A DNA stretch of 64,000 bases, taken from Gnetum montanum. Lineage: Eukaryota > Streptophyta > Gnetopsida > Gnetales > Gnetaceae. A program made the translations under genes and the position numbers. Location of the stretch: positions 84,505 to 148,504 of the forward strand of contig MNCI01014738.1 in NCBI GenBank assembly GCA_015680685.1. The letters are read 5' to 3'. This document shows positions 1 through 10,643 of this stretch, piece by piece (within the stretch, counting starts at the first letter, position 1; the number at the start of each line of letters is the position of its first letter). The notes under the pieces were generated by a model. The model did no database searches. It was not told the origin of the DNA and saw nothing but the letters and a program-made list of their open reading frames with translations.

Positions 1-1257
1 TCCATTTGAAGTAATATTATCTATCATCATAGGTTCACTATAGATGCATATCTGATTTGGTTCTCCTTTCCATGGTAACCACATGTGAGAATAGTCTATT
101 GATATGTAACCTGAGAAATTCTTGCTCCAACTTCTACTCAATAAGAGACTATGTGAATCTGGTATGTCTGCCACTTGAATAGTTACTTTGCTTCTAATGC
201 GAGGTTCAGAAGCAATTTCCAATAGAACATTTGGCAATTGACCCACAATCTTCACTCTACTTTTATCCACTTGAATAATATTTCTATTTTATCTTTCAGG
301 AATTAAACCAAGTCTCTTACATATGGACAATGGCATTATAGTAGATGTAGCTCCAGAATCAACCAAACAATTGTGTAAGAATTTATCCTTTAATTTCATT
401 GTCAAAAGAAAAGGAGGAACTTCCTTATCATACGAAGTCTTCAATTTCTCATCATTATTAGACACATAACTTAACTCTGATTCTCTAGCTCTCCTTTTAC
501 CTTTAATGAATTCTAAAGCCTTTCTTTGTTGATCTTCCATTTGAAGCAACTGATAGAGGCTAATATTGGCCTTGACATGTTTAAGGTCTTCTATTAAATC
601 ATATTCTCCATCACCAATAAAACTTGATCTCTTTATCCATTTATTAAAAGACTGATTTGGAGTGCTTTTCTCCACTTGATTATCTTTATCTTTATTCTTA
701 TCCTTTCTACTTAGATCAAAAGCTTTTCTCTTAGTAGACGGATCAGTAATAACATTTGGGGGTCTAGAAGTAGTTAGTCTTTCCTTAGATCGAAGACTAT
801 ATCCATTTTCCTCATTGTTATTGCATTCTTCATCTGAAGACATATCTTCTTCAGAACTTGATAGAGAAGAAGTATCACTAGATCCATTGCTAGAAGATTT
901 ACTTGCATAATGAACACTAGATAACTCATTATCAGATTCAATATCAAGAAAGTTGGACATAATAAGGTCACTTTCATCCTCATCTTCTGCTAACTTAGTG
1001 TCTTGATGTTTATGCTTTCTATTTTTCCTTTCTTCCTTGATATTAACTCTTGCCAAAGCTTTTTCAAGCTTCACTATTTTGTTAGACATATCTCTCATTA
1101 ATTGTCCTTTTTCAGATCCTACTCTTTCATGTTCTTGCTCTATCTTAACATGAGATGGACCTGGTAAAGCTTTAAATTGAGCAAAATCTTGCATAGGAAT
1201 CATAACTCTTTCTTCTCTTTTTTGAATTGCAATATTTTCTTCAGGATTCAAGTTCAA
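1..1257 (-). pseudogene. Retropepsin-like protease region of element B1, with one in-frame stop
   Basis: This minus-strand frame follows gag after a single TAG (1260-1258) without a frame change. It begins with an acidic, Ser/Lys-rich linker (about residues 90-200) and reaches the aspartic protease motif LVDSGATSTIMPLS near residue 300. A TAA at 291-289 interrupts it shortly after the motif GLIPER. The same frame then continues open to the left edge with a normal retropepsin C-terminal half, including LPNVLLEIA and LLLSRSW, the equivalent of the usual LGRPW turn. The enzyme would process the Gag-Pol polyprotein. The TTG at 1257 is only the first codon after the stop, not a likely start. The TAA is probably a damaged Lys or Gln codon. 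Confidence 0.8.
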
Positions 1258-2040
1258 CTATTTTTCTAACTGTATAGCTTCACTAAAGTAGTCATTTAGT
1301 GTAGTTAAGTTTGGAGTTCTCCTTAACCAAATTGAAATGTTGGGGTTGACAGCCTTAAGATAAGTTTCTTTAAGCATTTCTTCTGATGGCCTATATTGTC
1401 TTTGAAAGAGTCCACAAATTCGTTGAAACTTGATGTTAAAATCTCTAATTGACTCTTTAACTCCTTGCTTAGCTTGTATCAGCCCACAGTATAGTTGTTG
1501 TTGATCTAATTGATTACCAAACTGGGCTAAGAAAAGATTCTTCATGTCATCCCAACTTGTAATACTATTACTTGGTAAGTTTGAATACCAAATCTGAGCC
1601 ATATCCTTTAGATTTGATACAAACAACCTACAAGCTTGATCTTGATGTTGAATATTTGCATGAGCTAAAGCTAACTCAAACATGTGAATATATTCTTCAG
1701 CTAAATAAGCTTTTCCAGGAATAAAAGGCTCAGGCAAATATTTGTAAACTACCTTAGGAATATCATTGTAATTTTGAAATCCTAATGGTGTAACTCCTTG
1801 CCAAGGATTTGCCATCCTATTCCTTTGAAATGTTGAACTCTTAGACTTTCTAGATCTTCTCTTACGAATTGATAAACCAGAGATAATGGGTGATCTTCTT
1901 GATCTTCTAGTTTTCACTCCACTACTTGTTCCCAATTCAGAAACTTTCTTTTGTTCTTCTTCTGATGAAGAATCAGTCTTAGAATCTAGAATATCTTTTG
2001 AAACTTTGAAACTTTCCAAACTATGAAATTTCTTGGTCAT
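1258..2040 (-). CDS. Gag capsid protein of element B1
   Basis: An open frame of 260 codons starts at ATG 2040. The first 90 residues are basic and Ser-rich (RRSRRS, RKRRSRKS). They are followed by a typical gypsy Gag core of about 160 residues, with the pattern ACRLFVSNLKDMAQIWYSNLP, then SWDDMKNLFLAQFG and KQGVKESIRDFNIKF. Gag forms the cytoplasmic virus-like particle in which reverse transcription occurs. No zinc knuckle is seen before the stop. The frame ends at TAG 1260-1258, and the protease follows in the same frame. The stop may be a programmed readthrough site or a CAG-to-TAG mutation. The frame itself is intact, which is unusual here. Confidence 0.8.
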   Translation of the reverse strand: MTKKFHSLESFKVSKDILDSKTDSSSEEEQKKVSELGTSSGVKTRRSRRSPIISGLSIRKRRSRKSKSSTFQRNRMANPWQGVTPLGFQNYNDIPKVVYKYLPEPFIPGKAYLAEEYIHMFELALAHANIQHQDQACRLFVSNLKDMAQIWYSNLPSNSITSWDDMKNLFLAQFGNQLDQQQLYCGLIQAKQGVKESIRDFNIKFQRICGLFQRQYRPSEEMLKETYLKAVNPNISIWLRRTPNLTTLNDYFSEAIQLEK

Positions 2041-2131
2041 GAACTAAAAATAGTATCTAATTCTTAAGCCTTACAAATAATTGTTGATGTACTAAAAGTA
2101 TAAGGCTTATGAACCTAGAGGCTTAATTTTC

Positions 2132-2151
2132 AGCCCTCCTTCTAGCGCCAA
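2132..2151 (-). other. Primer binding site of element B1
   Basis: Read on the minus strand, TTGGCGCTAGAAGGAGGGCT begins about six bases inside the LTR end. It matches the position and type of site found in E1-E5, and is the best-preserved copy. It would pair with the 3' end of a host tRNA; I cannot name the tRNA with certainty. Confidence 0.7.
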
Positions 2152-2157
2152 AAGAAC

Positions 2158-3137
2158 TGTTGGCGACCGTTTGGGACGCGACCGCCAACGAGTGTCCTCG
2201 AACAGGATTTAGGTGCCTGCTGGTCTCTGGCAACACCAAGGCCCAGATACCTCCAAATAAACTCAGTAGTTAATGTGAGTATGTGTGTGTGCTGTTGCGG
2301 CGTGCGGTTGTGAGAAATGTAACGATTGCGTTGTGTGTAAACTACAAATGACTTACTTTAAAGAGATTCAGCCAACTTTGCCAAGTACTGTGAGTTCTTG
2401 AAAATTTCCTATTTTGTTCAACTGCCTAGTCTACGCGGTCCTTATAATACCTACTTGTAACAAATAAAATTTTGCAAAAACATTTGAGCACAACTCCGCA
2501 ATCTACTCCTAATTTTCCCCAGAGAAAGAGATAGTTCCACAAGAAAACTAGAAATAGAGCAAGATTCGATGGAAATAAGCAGAAAAGAAAAGAAAGCAGA
2601 TTTGTGTAGACCTCAAATATTTAAACAAGGTAAAATGACACGAGTAAACACTTCGCAATAAAGCTATCCCAAATTCAATATCTATGAATTGTTCAAACTT
2701 CCAAGGCTCAAACAAGCAATATCTTCAAGACAATCCTACTATGCTACCAAAAATTGCTGCGTAAACTACCACGTACGAGACTCCATTTTGACTAGATAAT
2801 AGATGTCAATGATTGCATTCAAACAGAACCTTTAAAAGACTTGACAATTTCTGATTGAAATATCACAAGAATTCACTTTAAAGATAAAAAGAAGCTATTC
2901 AGGTCCCATCAAAATACCAAAGATTCTCTGAACCCTCTCGACTACTGAATTTTTCAACGGCGTGACTACAAACAGAGGCTCTCTTACAACAATCCCAATA
3001 GCAGTTCCCACACATACTCACATTAACTACTAAGTTATTTGGAGGTATCTGGGCCTTGGTGTTGCCAGAGACCAGCAGGCACCTAAATCCTATTTGAGGA
3101 CACTCGTTGGCGGTCGCGTCCCAAACGGTCGCCAACA
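2158..3137 (-). repeat. 5' LTR of element B1 with about 129-bp inverted terminal arms
   Basis: The segment starts TGTTGGCGACC and ends with its complement GGTCGCCAACA. The inverted similarity extends about 129 bp inward (2158-2286 against 3009-3137) with only a handful of differences. It is 980 bp long and abuts the primer site. A second copy of the 2158-2490 part lies at 12574-12908. A possible TATA (TTATAATACC, plus strand) lies at 2450, but orientation makes it doubtful as the element promoter. Alternatively the true LTR is longer and the right arm comes from an inverted LTR fragment. Confidence 0.7.
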
Positions 3138-3706
3138 CTAATGATTCCTCAGATATGTTGAAAGGCATACTACTAACCCCTCGGAGATGTTGCTATGATA
3201 GCCACTCTGTAGTTGCAACTCTTGGGTTCAATTTTGCTGCTTGAGGTCCCAAGGAAGCTATGGCCATCCATAGCCTCAGTGGTCTCCACCTGTGACTGCC
3301 ACTAGATTCTGGCTTAGCAGATTCATTTGAGTAGTTCTTTGCCCAGTCATTTGAGCAAGATGAATCTAGCTCTCTACAGCAATTTCCTAAACCGCGGCAT
3401 CAACATAGGGACCCTTGCTTCTTACTACGGTCCCTTCTCTATGGCCTGTGCTCTCCTTTTCACTTCAGATGGCACTTGTTTCAACAACCTCCCTAGTGAT
3501 TAGGATGATTGGTTTTGCTCTCCGTTCCATGTTATGTTTTGCAGGTTACGTGCTATGATAACATTGATCAAGAATTCATTCACTAGGAGGTGAGGCGTCA
3601 CGACGTTCTAAGGTGGCTGCTCAGACTAGCCTGACGACTTCATAATTTAGCATGATGCAACATAATACAAGAAACAACAGAGATAACACAATTTAGACAT
3701 TAGTAG
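3138..3706. other. 570 bp with no recognised feature
   Basis: Between the B1 LTR and an older LTR remnant there is mixed sequence with no long frame, no repeat shared with the rest of the window and no RNA gene that I can see. It may be the old insertion target of B1. Confidence 0.4.
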
Positions 3707-4628
3707 TTCATACCTCAAAATATGTCCTTTAGCATATTACAGTGTAACCATAGAGTAGTTTGTTACCAAAGCTCTAGCAAAAGTGGGTTACGACACATTA
3801 CGCTTCAGAGCGTGGTGCAGCGTAGCATTGCAAACTTCAAACACAAATACATCAAGTCAATAGCATTTTGTAGGTTCAGGAAATGCATCATCTAAACCAC
3901 ATTTTTCTCCTAACCAGAACCTTATAAATACTCCAGTTGACAAGGATCAAAGGGTTGGCAAAAATTTCTTTCTAGATTGGCAAAAATTTTCTCTGAGAGC
4001 AATTCTCTTTCATTGGCAATTGTTCACAAATTTTGGCAAAGATTGATAAGAGAAAACAAAGAGGATCAACGGTCGTAAGAACATTGAAGGTGATTAGCAA
4101 GAATCTTTGATTAGAAATAGCCAGTTAAGGGATATTCTGCTTTGGGTCTAACTCCCTTGCACCCAGAATGGCTAGAACAAAGTAGATCGATCTTTGCTTG
4201 TTTTACCTTTAAATAGCTTTCCTCTTGTTGGCACGTGCTTCATCTAAACTGAAGTTCACCTGTAATCATTGTATCCAACATATATTTTTAACAAGCTAAA
4301 TCCCATATTTTGGTATCGTATACTCTCTAAATCTGGTTTCTTATGCCTTATCTATATAAATTTTTTCCAATCGCTTTGAACTATTTACATCACTCTCAAT
4401 CACCTTCGAGATTAACGGTATTATATTATCTCATTGAAATTGCTATTTTTTCATCTGGTTATTACAAAATTTTACTGATTAAGTAAGTTCCTTTCTGATC
4501 AATAACACCATTCAGGGCACCTCGGATTCATTTTCTCCAGCACAACCCTCGCACGAATCCGAGGTTGGAATTGTGTACACGGAACTCCGCTCGGTATTTC
4601 CAGTGACCAATGTTTTCGATCGTTACAG
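3707..4628 (+). repeat. Remnant LTR of the palindrome-rich family (E2/EM type), plus strand
   Basis: The right end (ATTCAGGGCACC, then GATCGTTACA) matches the LTR ends of E2 and EM. The TATA context CCTTATAAATACTCC at 3921 and the flanking CCAGTTGACAAGG also match the E2 LTR. A palindrome-like stretch (CATTACGCTTCAGAGCG...GCGTAGC, about 3796-3826) lies upstream of TATA, as in the relatives. The left end is approximate, set by the match of ACCTCAAAATATGTCC to the E2 LTR start. No primer site or gag follows, so this is a solo or broken LTR. Confidence 0.55.
3923..3930 (+). promoter_or_regulatory. LTR TATA box
   Basis: TATAAATA in the LTR remnant, in the same position relative to the LTR end as in the E2 LTR. 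Confidence 0.5.
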
Positions 4629-4988
4629 CTTGGAAATGCCAATCACTAAAATGTTGGGGATCCATGGGTATTATAGTGCTATAGTTAGTGTAAAACATGG
4701 ATCAGATGCCATGTGGCAGTGTTGTATGTGGGACTACCAGAAAAATTGAGAAAAGATTCTAAGTTCAAAGGTGAGAAGAAGAGTTTAAAAATTTTGTAGC
4801 TCTAGTTTCTATGCTAGCCTTATGTTATAAGTAGGATGCATAACTCAATAGTTAAAAATGTTTGCAAAACTAGTAGTTGGAGCTAACTACAATCAACACC
4901 TAGAAAAAATTTGGCAAAGTGCCACTATTTTGACACTTAGCCAAATTTGTAGTTGAGATGCCGAGACTCAAAATTTTGAGGTGTTTCA
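4629..4988 (-). repeat. Fragment of an E1-type LTR, minus strand
   Basis: On the minus strand it begins TGAAACACCTCAAAATTTTG at 4988 and runs through the family phrase CTACAAATTTGGCTAAGTG to a damaged TATA region (CTATAATACCC) and CCAACATTTTAGTGATTGGC. These match the first part of the LTRs at 43028 and 50146. It stops abruptly at 4629, where the oppositely oriented LTR remnant begins. The rest of this LTR is not found. Confidence 0.6.
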
Positions 4989-5329
4989 ATGTTTCCTGGA
5001 GTTAGAAATTTTTTAAAAAACTTAATGCAGAAGTGTTAAACTTGCAAAATGCAAAATGCTAATGTCATATTTCCAAAACATGCGAAGTGTAAGGCCAAAG
5101 GTGCAAACATGCAAAATGAGGTGTTAATGTTACGAAATCATTCATTACCCCAGTGACTACTAGGCACATCAAATGTGCATGTTGATGTTCTATAATCGTG
5201 AGGCGTAGGGTCCCTATGATATTTTGCTAACTTATGCTATGTCATGCTAATTTTTTGTTGAATGTAATTTAATATATTTTTTCCAAAATGCATCTATTAT
5301 ATACTAATGCTACGTTTGTTGCCTCATAG

Positions 5330-6347
5330 TTACAAGGTATTGCTAAAGCCCATCTTAGTCATTGTGAAGCTTCTCGAGATTCTTTGCTACATGAGCAAGC
5401 CTATGCCTAATAAATTTGCATTAGATATGAAGGTGGATCAGTAGGAGATATGGTTTTGACTTGGGGCATTCAAGTTCCTAGCATACCTACTATAGCACTT
5501 TAGTGTGATTATGTGGTCACACTTAGTAGCAGAAGCTGCAAGTGCTATCACCAAGACATTACTACCCAAGGCCAATCTAGACATATTGAAATTCATGTTT
5601 GATGAGCCCATGGCTAGTGATGATAGATCAAGTGGTTCAAGGCAAGTTCCTAGGGGCACTTGCCCCTTATCCAAGATTTGGAGAACACTGGAGTTCTCCT
5701 ATTATAATAGGAGAAACACCTTCTTTATTTCTCTACGCATGCATATGTTGTTCTAGAACCCACCTGGAATTGTATACTACACCAAAGGGTAAGTGCTCCT
5801 ATGATTTTGAATTTTCTTTCATGATATTAGATCATGTTAGATTTTCCTACCACTAACTACTCATGCCTAATGCCAAATTCAAAGTTGATGATTAAAGGCT
5901 TTATGATGAGCTAGGGGCTCTTACCTTGACCTACACCACCCTATAGGTATTTTCCTGTAGTGTAAGCTTTTGAGAGGTCATACATAAGTAGGTGTAAAAT
6001 GATCTAAAGAATTACTCCACCTGGAACTCAAAGGCATTTGAGTGATGCAAGATCTATGGTTGGCTTGATGAAAGGTGGGCTAGTGGTATGCCCAATTTTG
6101 AGGAGCCAGTTGCATGCACACATCATTTATTTCATGTAAGTGCTTATTTATTAGGATTTTATGCTTACTAACATGCACTCGTTCATTTTTCCTTGCTTTA
6201 TTTTAATATTTTTTTGCCTATGTTGCAACTACAATTTCTACAGAAGAGGTAACAGTGGTTACCACAAGCTATAGCAAGCCCACACTCATTATGAAATATG
6301 GTGATGTGGATGGGCAACAACATTGGTTATGTCATCATGCCTTAGAG
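5330..6347 (+). pseudogene. Decayed multi-exon gene with FCP1/NIF-type phosphatase domain, copy A
   Basis: Three exon-like blocks keep splice signals. 5330-5788 follows CCTCATAG and precedes GTAAGT; 5841-6135 follows ATGTTAG and precedes GTAAGT; 6244-6347 follows TTTCTACAG and precedes GTATTG. Block 1 reads as an FCP1/NLI-interacting-factor-like HAD phosphatase: KPILVIVKLLEILC (normally K-hydrophobic-D-x-N/D-G-V-L), then FLAYLL-HFSVIMWSHL, LSKIW-LEF and a F-NPPGIVY pattern. The nucleophile Asp is absent and several stops interrupt it. Block 2 aligns with the copy at 63738 (YST...GWLD). Block 3 is open (SKPTLIMKYGDVDGQQHWLC) but unrecognised. Element E1 begins 23 bp after block 3. The FCP1 identification rests on motif order only. 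Confidence 0.55.
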
Positions 6348-6370
6348 GTATTGATCAGTTGACTCATGTA

Positions 6371-7126
6371 TGAAACACCACAAAATTTTGTATCTTGGTA
6401 TCTTAACTACAAATTTGGTGAAGTGTCAAAACATTGGCACTTTGTCCAAATTTTTCTAAGTGTTAAGTGTAGTTAGCTCTAATTGCTAAATTTGGAAAAA
6501 TTTTCTAAATGTCAAATGATGGCACTTTCTACAATTGTTTCCAAGTGTTGGGACCATGCTCTTCAATGTGTTGAGCATAGTCAGCTTCAACAACCAATTT
6601 TTTGCAATTTTGGGTAAGTGTCAGAATGACAACACAAGCCATAAAATTTTTATAAATGTTATGCTATACTCTAGAATTGTAGCTATTATGCTCTAGCTCT
6701 GAGCTACTACACTATACTATGCTCTAGAGCATAGTAAGCATAGTCATTACACAAATAGCCAATATTGTAGAATTTTTCTAAATGTTGTGCTACGTTCCGA
6801 TTGCCCTTGCTATGCTCTAGAGCCTAGCCAGCATAGCTAGCACCTCAATGGCCAATTTTGGCTAAGTGTCAAGCTAGAAGTTATGAATCTAACTCATCAT
6901 GGAAGAATCATTTTGCAAATTTTCTAACTCTTGAGGCTACCCCTCATGCTATGCTCCAAAGAATAGCTAGCATAGTAAGAACAAGGACTACAATTTTTAC
7001 TATATTCTTCTAAGTGTCCATGCCACATCCTATTCCAAGAAAATGTCCCATGGCCCATGCAAGGTTAAGGTTTTGTGTCTGTTGATCCCTCAATAATTCT
7101 AGCCATCAATGTTTTTAGATGTTATA
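6371..7126 (+). repeat. 5' LTR of E1, promoter part deleted
   Basis: It starts TGAAACACCACAAAATTTTG and ends GATGTTATA just before the primer site. It matches the 3' LTR at 16664-18320 over its first 640 bp or so. It then jumps to the last 80 bp of the LTR, so the central part with TATA and R is missing. A perfect palindrome CTATGCTCTAGAGCATAG lies near 6717-6734. Confidence 0.75.
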
Positions 7127-7131
7127 GTGTT

Positions 7132-7150
7132 TGGCACTAGAATGAGGGCC
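7132..7150 (+). other. Primer binding site of E1
   Basis: TGGCACTAGAATGAGGGCC, a two- to three-base variant of the B1 site, five bases after the LTR end. Confidence 0.65.
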
Positions 7151-7299
7151 TTACCATTTTCTTTTGCATTTGTTGATTATTTTCCCATGTGCTCTCTCAA
7201 CCACTAGTTGGTGTAGATTGGAACCCATCATTAGTTCCCCTAGAACCCCATTAGAAAAAAGCCAAAGCATATCTTTTTCACTTAACCAAAGTTTTGGTT

Positions 7300-7660
7300 G
7301 TTCGGGTGAGTCTACTTGACTCTAGCATAGTGAGAATAGCACCAAAGTTAGCCATTTTTAGCAGCTTTCATAGTTAGCATTCTTTTCTACATTTCCATAC
7401 TTAGAATGTTTTCTACATTTTTATGCTTAGCATTTTCTATACATTTTCATACTTAGCCAAATTTCCTATAGTTTTACACTTAGTCAATTTTTTGTAATTT
7501 CCATACTTAGTCATTTTTTTGTAATTTCCATACTTAGTCAATTTTTTGTAGTTAGTCATTTTTTTTTTGCATTTTTATACTTAGCCTTTTTTTTGCTATT
7601 GGCATACTTAGTCATTTTTTTTGTAGGTTTTAGAGTTAGCCATTTTATGCAAATAGAAAC
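7300..7660 (+). repeat. Leader minisatellite of E1
   Basis: Between primer site and gag there are about ten degenerate units of 25-35 bp built on CATACTTAGTCATTTTTTTG and a T-rich spacer. Equivalent arrays lie in the leaders of E4 and E5. Confidence 0.65.
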
Positions 7661-7682
7661 TCTCACAACTCAATCATTGAAC

Positions 7683-9460
7683 ATGAATCAAGATCAACCT
7701 TCCATGTTAGTGTTTAACACATTTGACACCATGATCCAACCAAAGCATGTTGTGCTAAGCCACAAACAATACAATTTTTTTTGTGCCAAATTCCAAGTAG
7801 GATTACCAATACTTGGAGGCAAATTAGGACTATGAACAAGTCCACTGGGATGGATGGAAGTACAACCCCTCTTTGTTTGAGACAATTCCACTCATGGAGT
7901 CCTACCACCATTTGTTATCCCAACTCATCTATGCAAATAGGCATGATGCAAGGACATCTTACTTCCAATAACTAATTCCTTGTATGGTCCTTCCTCAGTT
8001 TGGTCTAGCTTTCCTCTTCGAGATGGTGATCATGCCAATTCAACCTTACTTGTAAGTGACCACTACATTTTCCTAATCCTATGCTCATGTAGGGGCCACC
8101 TCCTAGTCCCAAATGACTTAGCATCCTACATCCCGCTTGTCTCATCGATGCCCATAGCATCCATCTAACTCACTTGTGTGTGGCCTACATCAGTCTCCAT
8201 GCCCATCACTTAGCCAATGCAATCAACTTGCACATCCCTAAGCTTGGATCAGGCATTCTAGCTAATCCAAAGTTTGATGAAGAAGATCAACCAACTCAAA
8301 GCTGCCTCTTGTAAAACTGTCAAGGTGGTGGATTTCTACTAGGATGATCCCATAAGTCCTATGGTCCCACCCTTGACTCTCCCAACTAGGATCTAGCTAA
8401 CTCAACTCATCAAGCANTCCTTGACTCTCCCAACTAGGATCTAGCTAACTCAACTCATCAAGCACAATGATAAAGGGGACCCCAATGCACACTTGTTCAT
8501 ATTTTGATCTAAGTCCCTACTCCTTCAAGCTTGGCCATATGCCATCATGGGAATGTTTCCCATGTCACTCTCAGGCAAGGCCTTAGAATAGTATCATGCA
8601 CTACCCAAGGCCTTAACATCTTCTTTTGAGGATATCTTAAGCCAATCTGTAACACACTTTAGATACAAGCTAAAGATTGAAGCAAACCTCAACCAACTCA
8701 TGCAAGTCAAGCAAGGGCCCCTATAGCCTATGCCAAAATTCTTGTAATGTTGAAATGCTACATTAAGTGAACTGCATGAACCCCTTGTAAATATGCACCT
8801 ACTAGCCATCTTCAAGGATGCAATGAATGACTTCATCAAGTCCAAACTATATTGCTTGGCCCCATAGGCTCTTAGCCAAGCCTTTGCACAAACAAAAGTC
8901 ATAGATGAGGCAACACAAGCTAGCAATAACCTAGCCTACATGGCCTACAGAAAGTAAGATGTATGCAAGAAAAAAAAATAGTGGGAACACTAGCCACAAG
9001 TACAAAAGCAACCAACCATGGCCTGATGACTAAGCATCCCAAGGCCCCAGCTCACAAAGCTACCAACGTTGGTGCCAACTCATCTACATAGGTAAGGGCC
9101 ATCCTAAAGCCCAAATTTAAGTGGAAGGATCATTCAAAGTATACATTGATACCAATGCAACCCTCTAAACTACTAGAGAAACTCTTGAAAGTTGGGAAAA
9201 TCCAACACAAATGAGTATTAGAAATTACCTACCAACAACACAATAAGTACTATGAGCTACTAAGGAATCCTTCCTTAGTAGTACCAAATGAGCCCTTGGT
9301 TCCATAACAATTCAAGTTAAACCAATACTGTCATTACCACTAGATGTCTAGTCATAGTACAAATAACTATCATGCTTTGCAAGATGATCTACAAAGAATG
9401 ATAGAACAAGGCCAACCGATGCTCAATATAATGATCCAATCCAATGTAGACAATGCCCCC
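7683..9460 (+). pseudogene. Gag (first part) of E1, inactivated
   Basis: ATG 7683 opens with MNQDQPSMLVFNTFDT, closely matching E5 (44960). A frameshift occurs within the first 60 codons. The capsid core follows in pieces: VVDFY-DDPISP...LTLPTR (about 8320-8400), GDPNAHLFIF, LQAWPY, MSLSGKALE (about 8475-8600), LHEPLVNMHLLAIFKDAMNDFIKSKLY (about 8775-8850) and ALSQAFAQTK. The Cys/His segment is worn (about 9300-9390, ending LCKMIYKE). Many stops are TAG/TAA at former Gln or Trp codons. A 46-bp duplication around an N at 8417 adds an artificial break. The solo LTR cuts the frame at 9460. Confidence 0.75.
8371..8464. other. Exact 46-bp duplication flanking a single N (8417)
   Basis: Bases 8371-8416 are repeated exactly at 8419-8464, separated by N and one T. 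Related elements have this gag segment once, so this looks like an unmerged contig overlap. Confidence 0.8.
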
Positions 9461-10044
9461 TGTACCGCCTGAAATCGTCGGTCACCGGCTGGAAGGAAAC
9501 AGAGACCGTGGGATCGCAGGACGAGAACAGAAGACCCTTCCTTTGCCTGAGGGTGAGCTGGAATGCACAAAGGCAGAGTACCTTGGGTGGTCTGCACGCG
9601 GATCAGACAAGGATTTACCCGCACGTATGCCAAAGTGCTATACGCTGGGTTATGCGTAAACGGCATAAACGGGCGTAAACGTAGTAAACAGCGTAAAACA
9701 GATGCAAACGGAGCATAAGCATAAACGATCATAAACAGAATGCATGGGCCAAATTGACATAAAACTGTAAACAATCTTATGTAGCAAATGTAATGATGAT
9801 ATTATAGAATGAGAATACAGTGCACCGGTCTAACGCAGTTGTGGCGAAGCACAAAGCAGACGAAAAGCCCCGTTGGATGGGAGGGCGGCTGGGCTAGATT
9901 ACGCTGTGGGCGTGGCATAGAGACTATGCACGGCATACAGGTTTTCCAGCATAGGAGGGTTTTGAGCTCTGGTGCACAGCATAATTTCTCCTAGGTATGC
10001 TCTGGGATTTTTTCAGACCGTGCGGATGGAGTGGAAAAGTGGGG

Positions 10045-10052
10045 TTTTTATA
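10045..10052 (-). promoter_or_regulatory. TATA box of the solo LTR
   Basis: TATAAAAA on the minus strand, followed by CCCC, corresponding to CTATAAATACCC in the related LTRs. Confidence 0.55.
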
Positions 10053-10199
10053 CCAGTTGTTACGCTAGACTTGGGTTAGGAGACATGTGGTGCGTTGACC
10101 GAGTGCATACAATTTACAAATATACAACATATTACATATGCCGGATGTATATGCGGGGTGTATATGCCACATCATGCCGGCATATATGCTAGACATGTG

Positions 10200-10510
10200 A
10201 ACTTGGGTGGAGATGTCATGGACGCTAGGCGTACACGCCAACAATGGTTGGGTGTATACGCCGGGCGTATACGCTGACGGCTACCAACTTGCTTCAATTC
10301 TTGCTCTTCGGTGTTGTCTTCATTCTGTCATTGAGACTTCATCGTCGGGCATGTGCATCTGTGGTGCTGAGCATACAGACGAGGCGTGTACACCAGGCGT
10401 GTGGGCCAGATGTCCATGCTAGGCGTATACGCTGGGGGTGTCAAGCGTATACACTGGGCGTATACGCTGGTACTACTGGGCATATACGCCGGGCATATAT
10501 GCTGGTACTA
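10200..10510. repeat. Cluster of GCGTATACGC palindromes
   Basis: At least six copies or near copies of a self-complementary core (CGTATACG or CATATACG), with GGGC and TGG spacers. It is upstream of TATA in the element's orientation, so it belongs to U3. Confidence 0.7.
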
Positions 10511-10643
10511 CACAGCGAAAATTAAGTCTTTTGACTCCGGAAGTTGGAATGTGCGACGCCGAATGTAGTCGTTGCCATTTGTGGGTCCCAAAGACCTGCT
10601 TCTTGCTGGGGAAGTACCAAGCTCGAAATTTTGTGGTGTTTCA

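Larger units (their letters stand above)
1..3137 (-). mobile_element. Ty3/gypsy LTR retrotransposon B1, 5' half, minus strand
   Basis: On the minus strand the order is 5' LTR (3137-2158), primer binding site (about 2151-2132), gag (2040-1258) and protease (1257 to the window edge). Reverse transcriptase and integrase would lie left of the window. The gag and the protease motif DSGAT place it among Ty3/gypsy elements. Its LTR sequence is unrelated to that of E1-E5, but its primer site is the same type. It has few stops and keeps many CpGs, so it is younger than most of the window. Confidence 0.85.
9461..10643 (-). mobile_element. CpG-rich solo LTR inside E1 gag-pro
   Basis: The insertion begins TGTACCGCC and ends GGTGTTTCA, with a perfect 5-bp duplication and no internal region, so it is a solo LTR of 1183 bp. 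On the minus strand it starts TGAAACACCACAAAATTT and ends GATTTCAGGCGGTACA, matching the E1-E5 LTR ends. A TATA box fits this orientation. Upstream of TATA, at 10220-10510, are many copies of the self-complementary motif GCGTATACGC. At 9650-9760 there are repeats of CGTAAAC. It keeps dense CpG, unlike its surroundings, so it is either recent or has escaped methylation-driven decay. Open frames inside it are not coding. Confidence 0.85.

Noticed and set aside
2899-3168. 89-codon minus-strand frame
   Set aside because: It lies inside the B1 LTR inverted arm.
9370-9774. 134-codon minus-strand frame
   Set aside because: It spans the boundary of the solo LTR and gag; no protein-like conservation.
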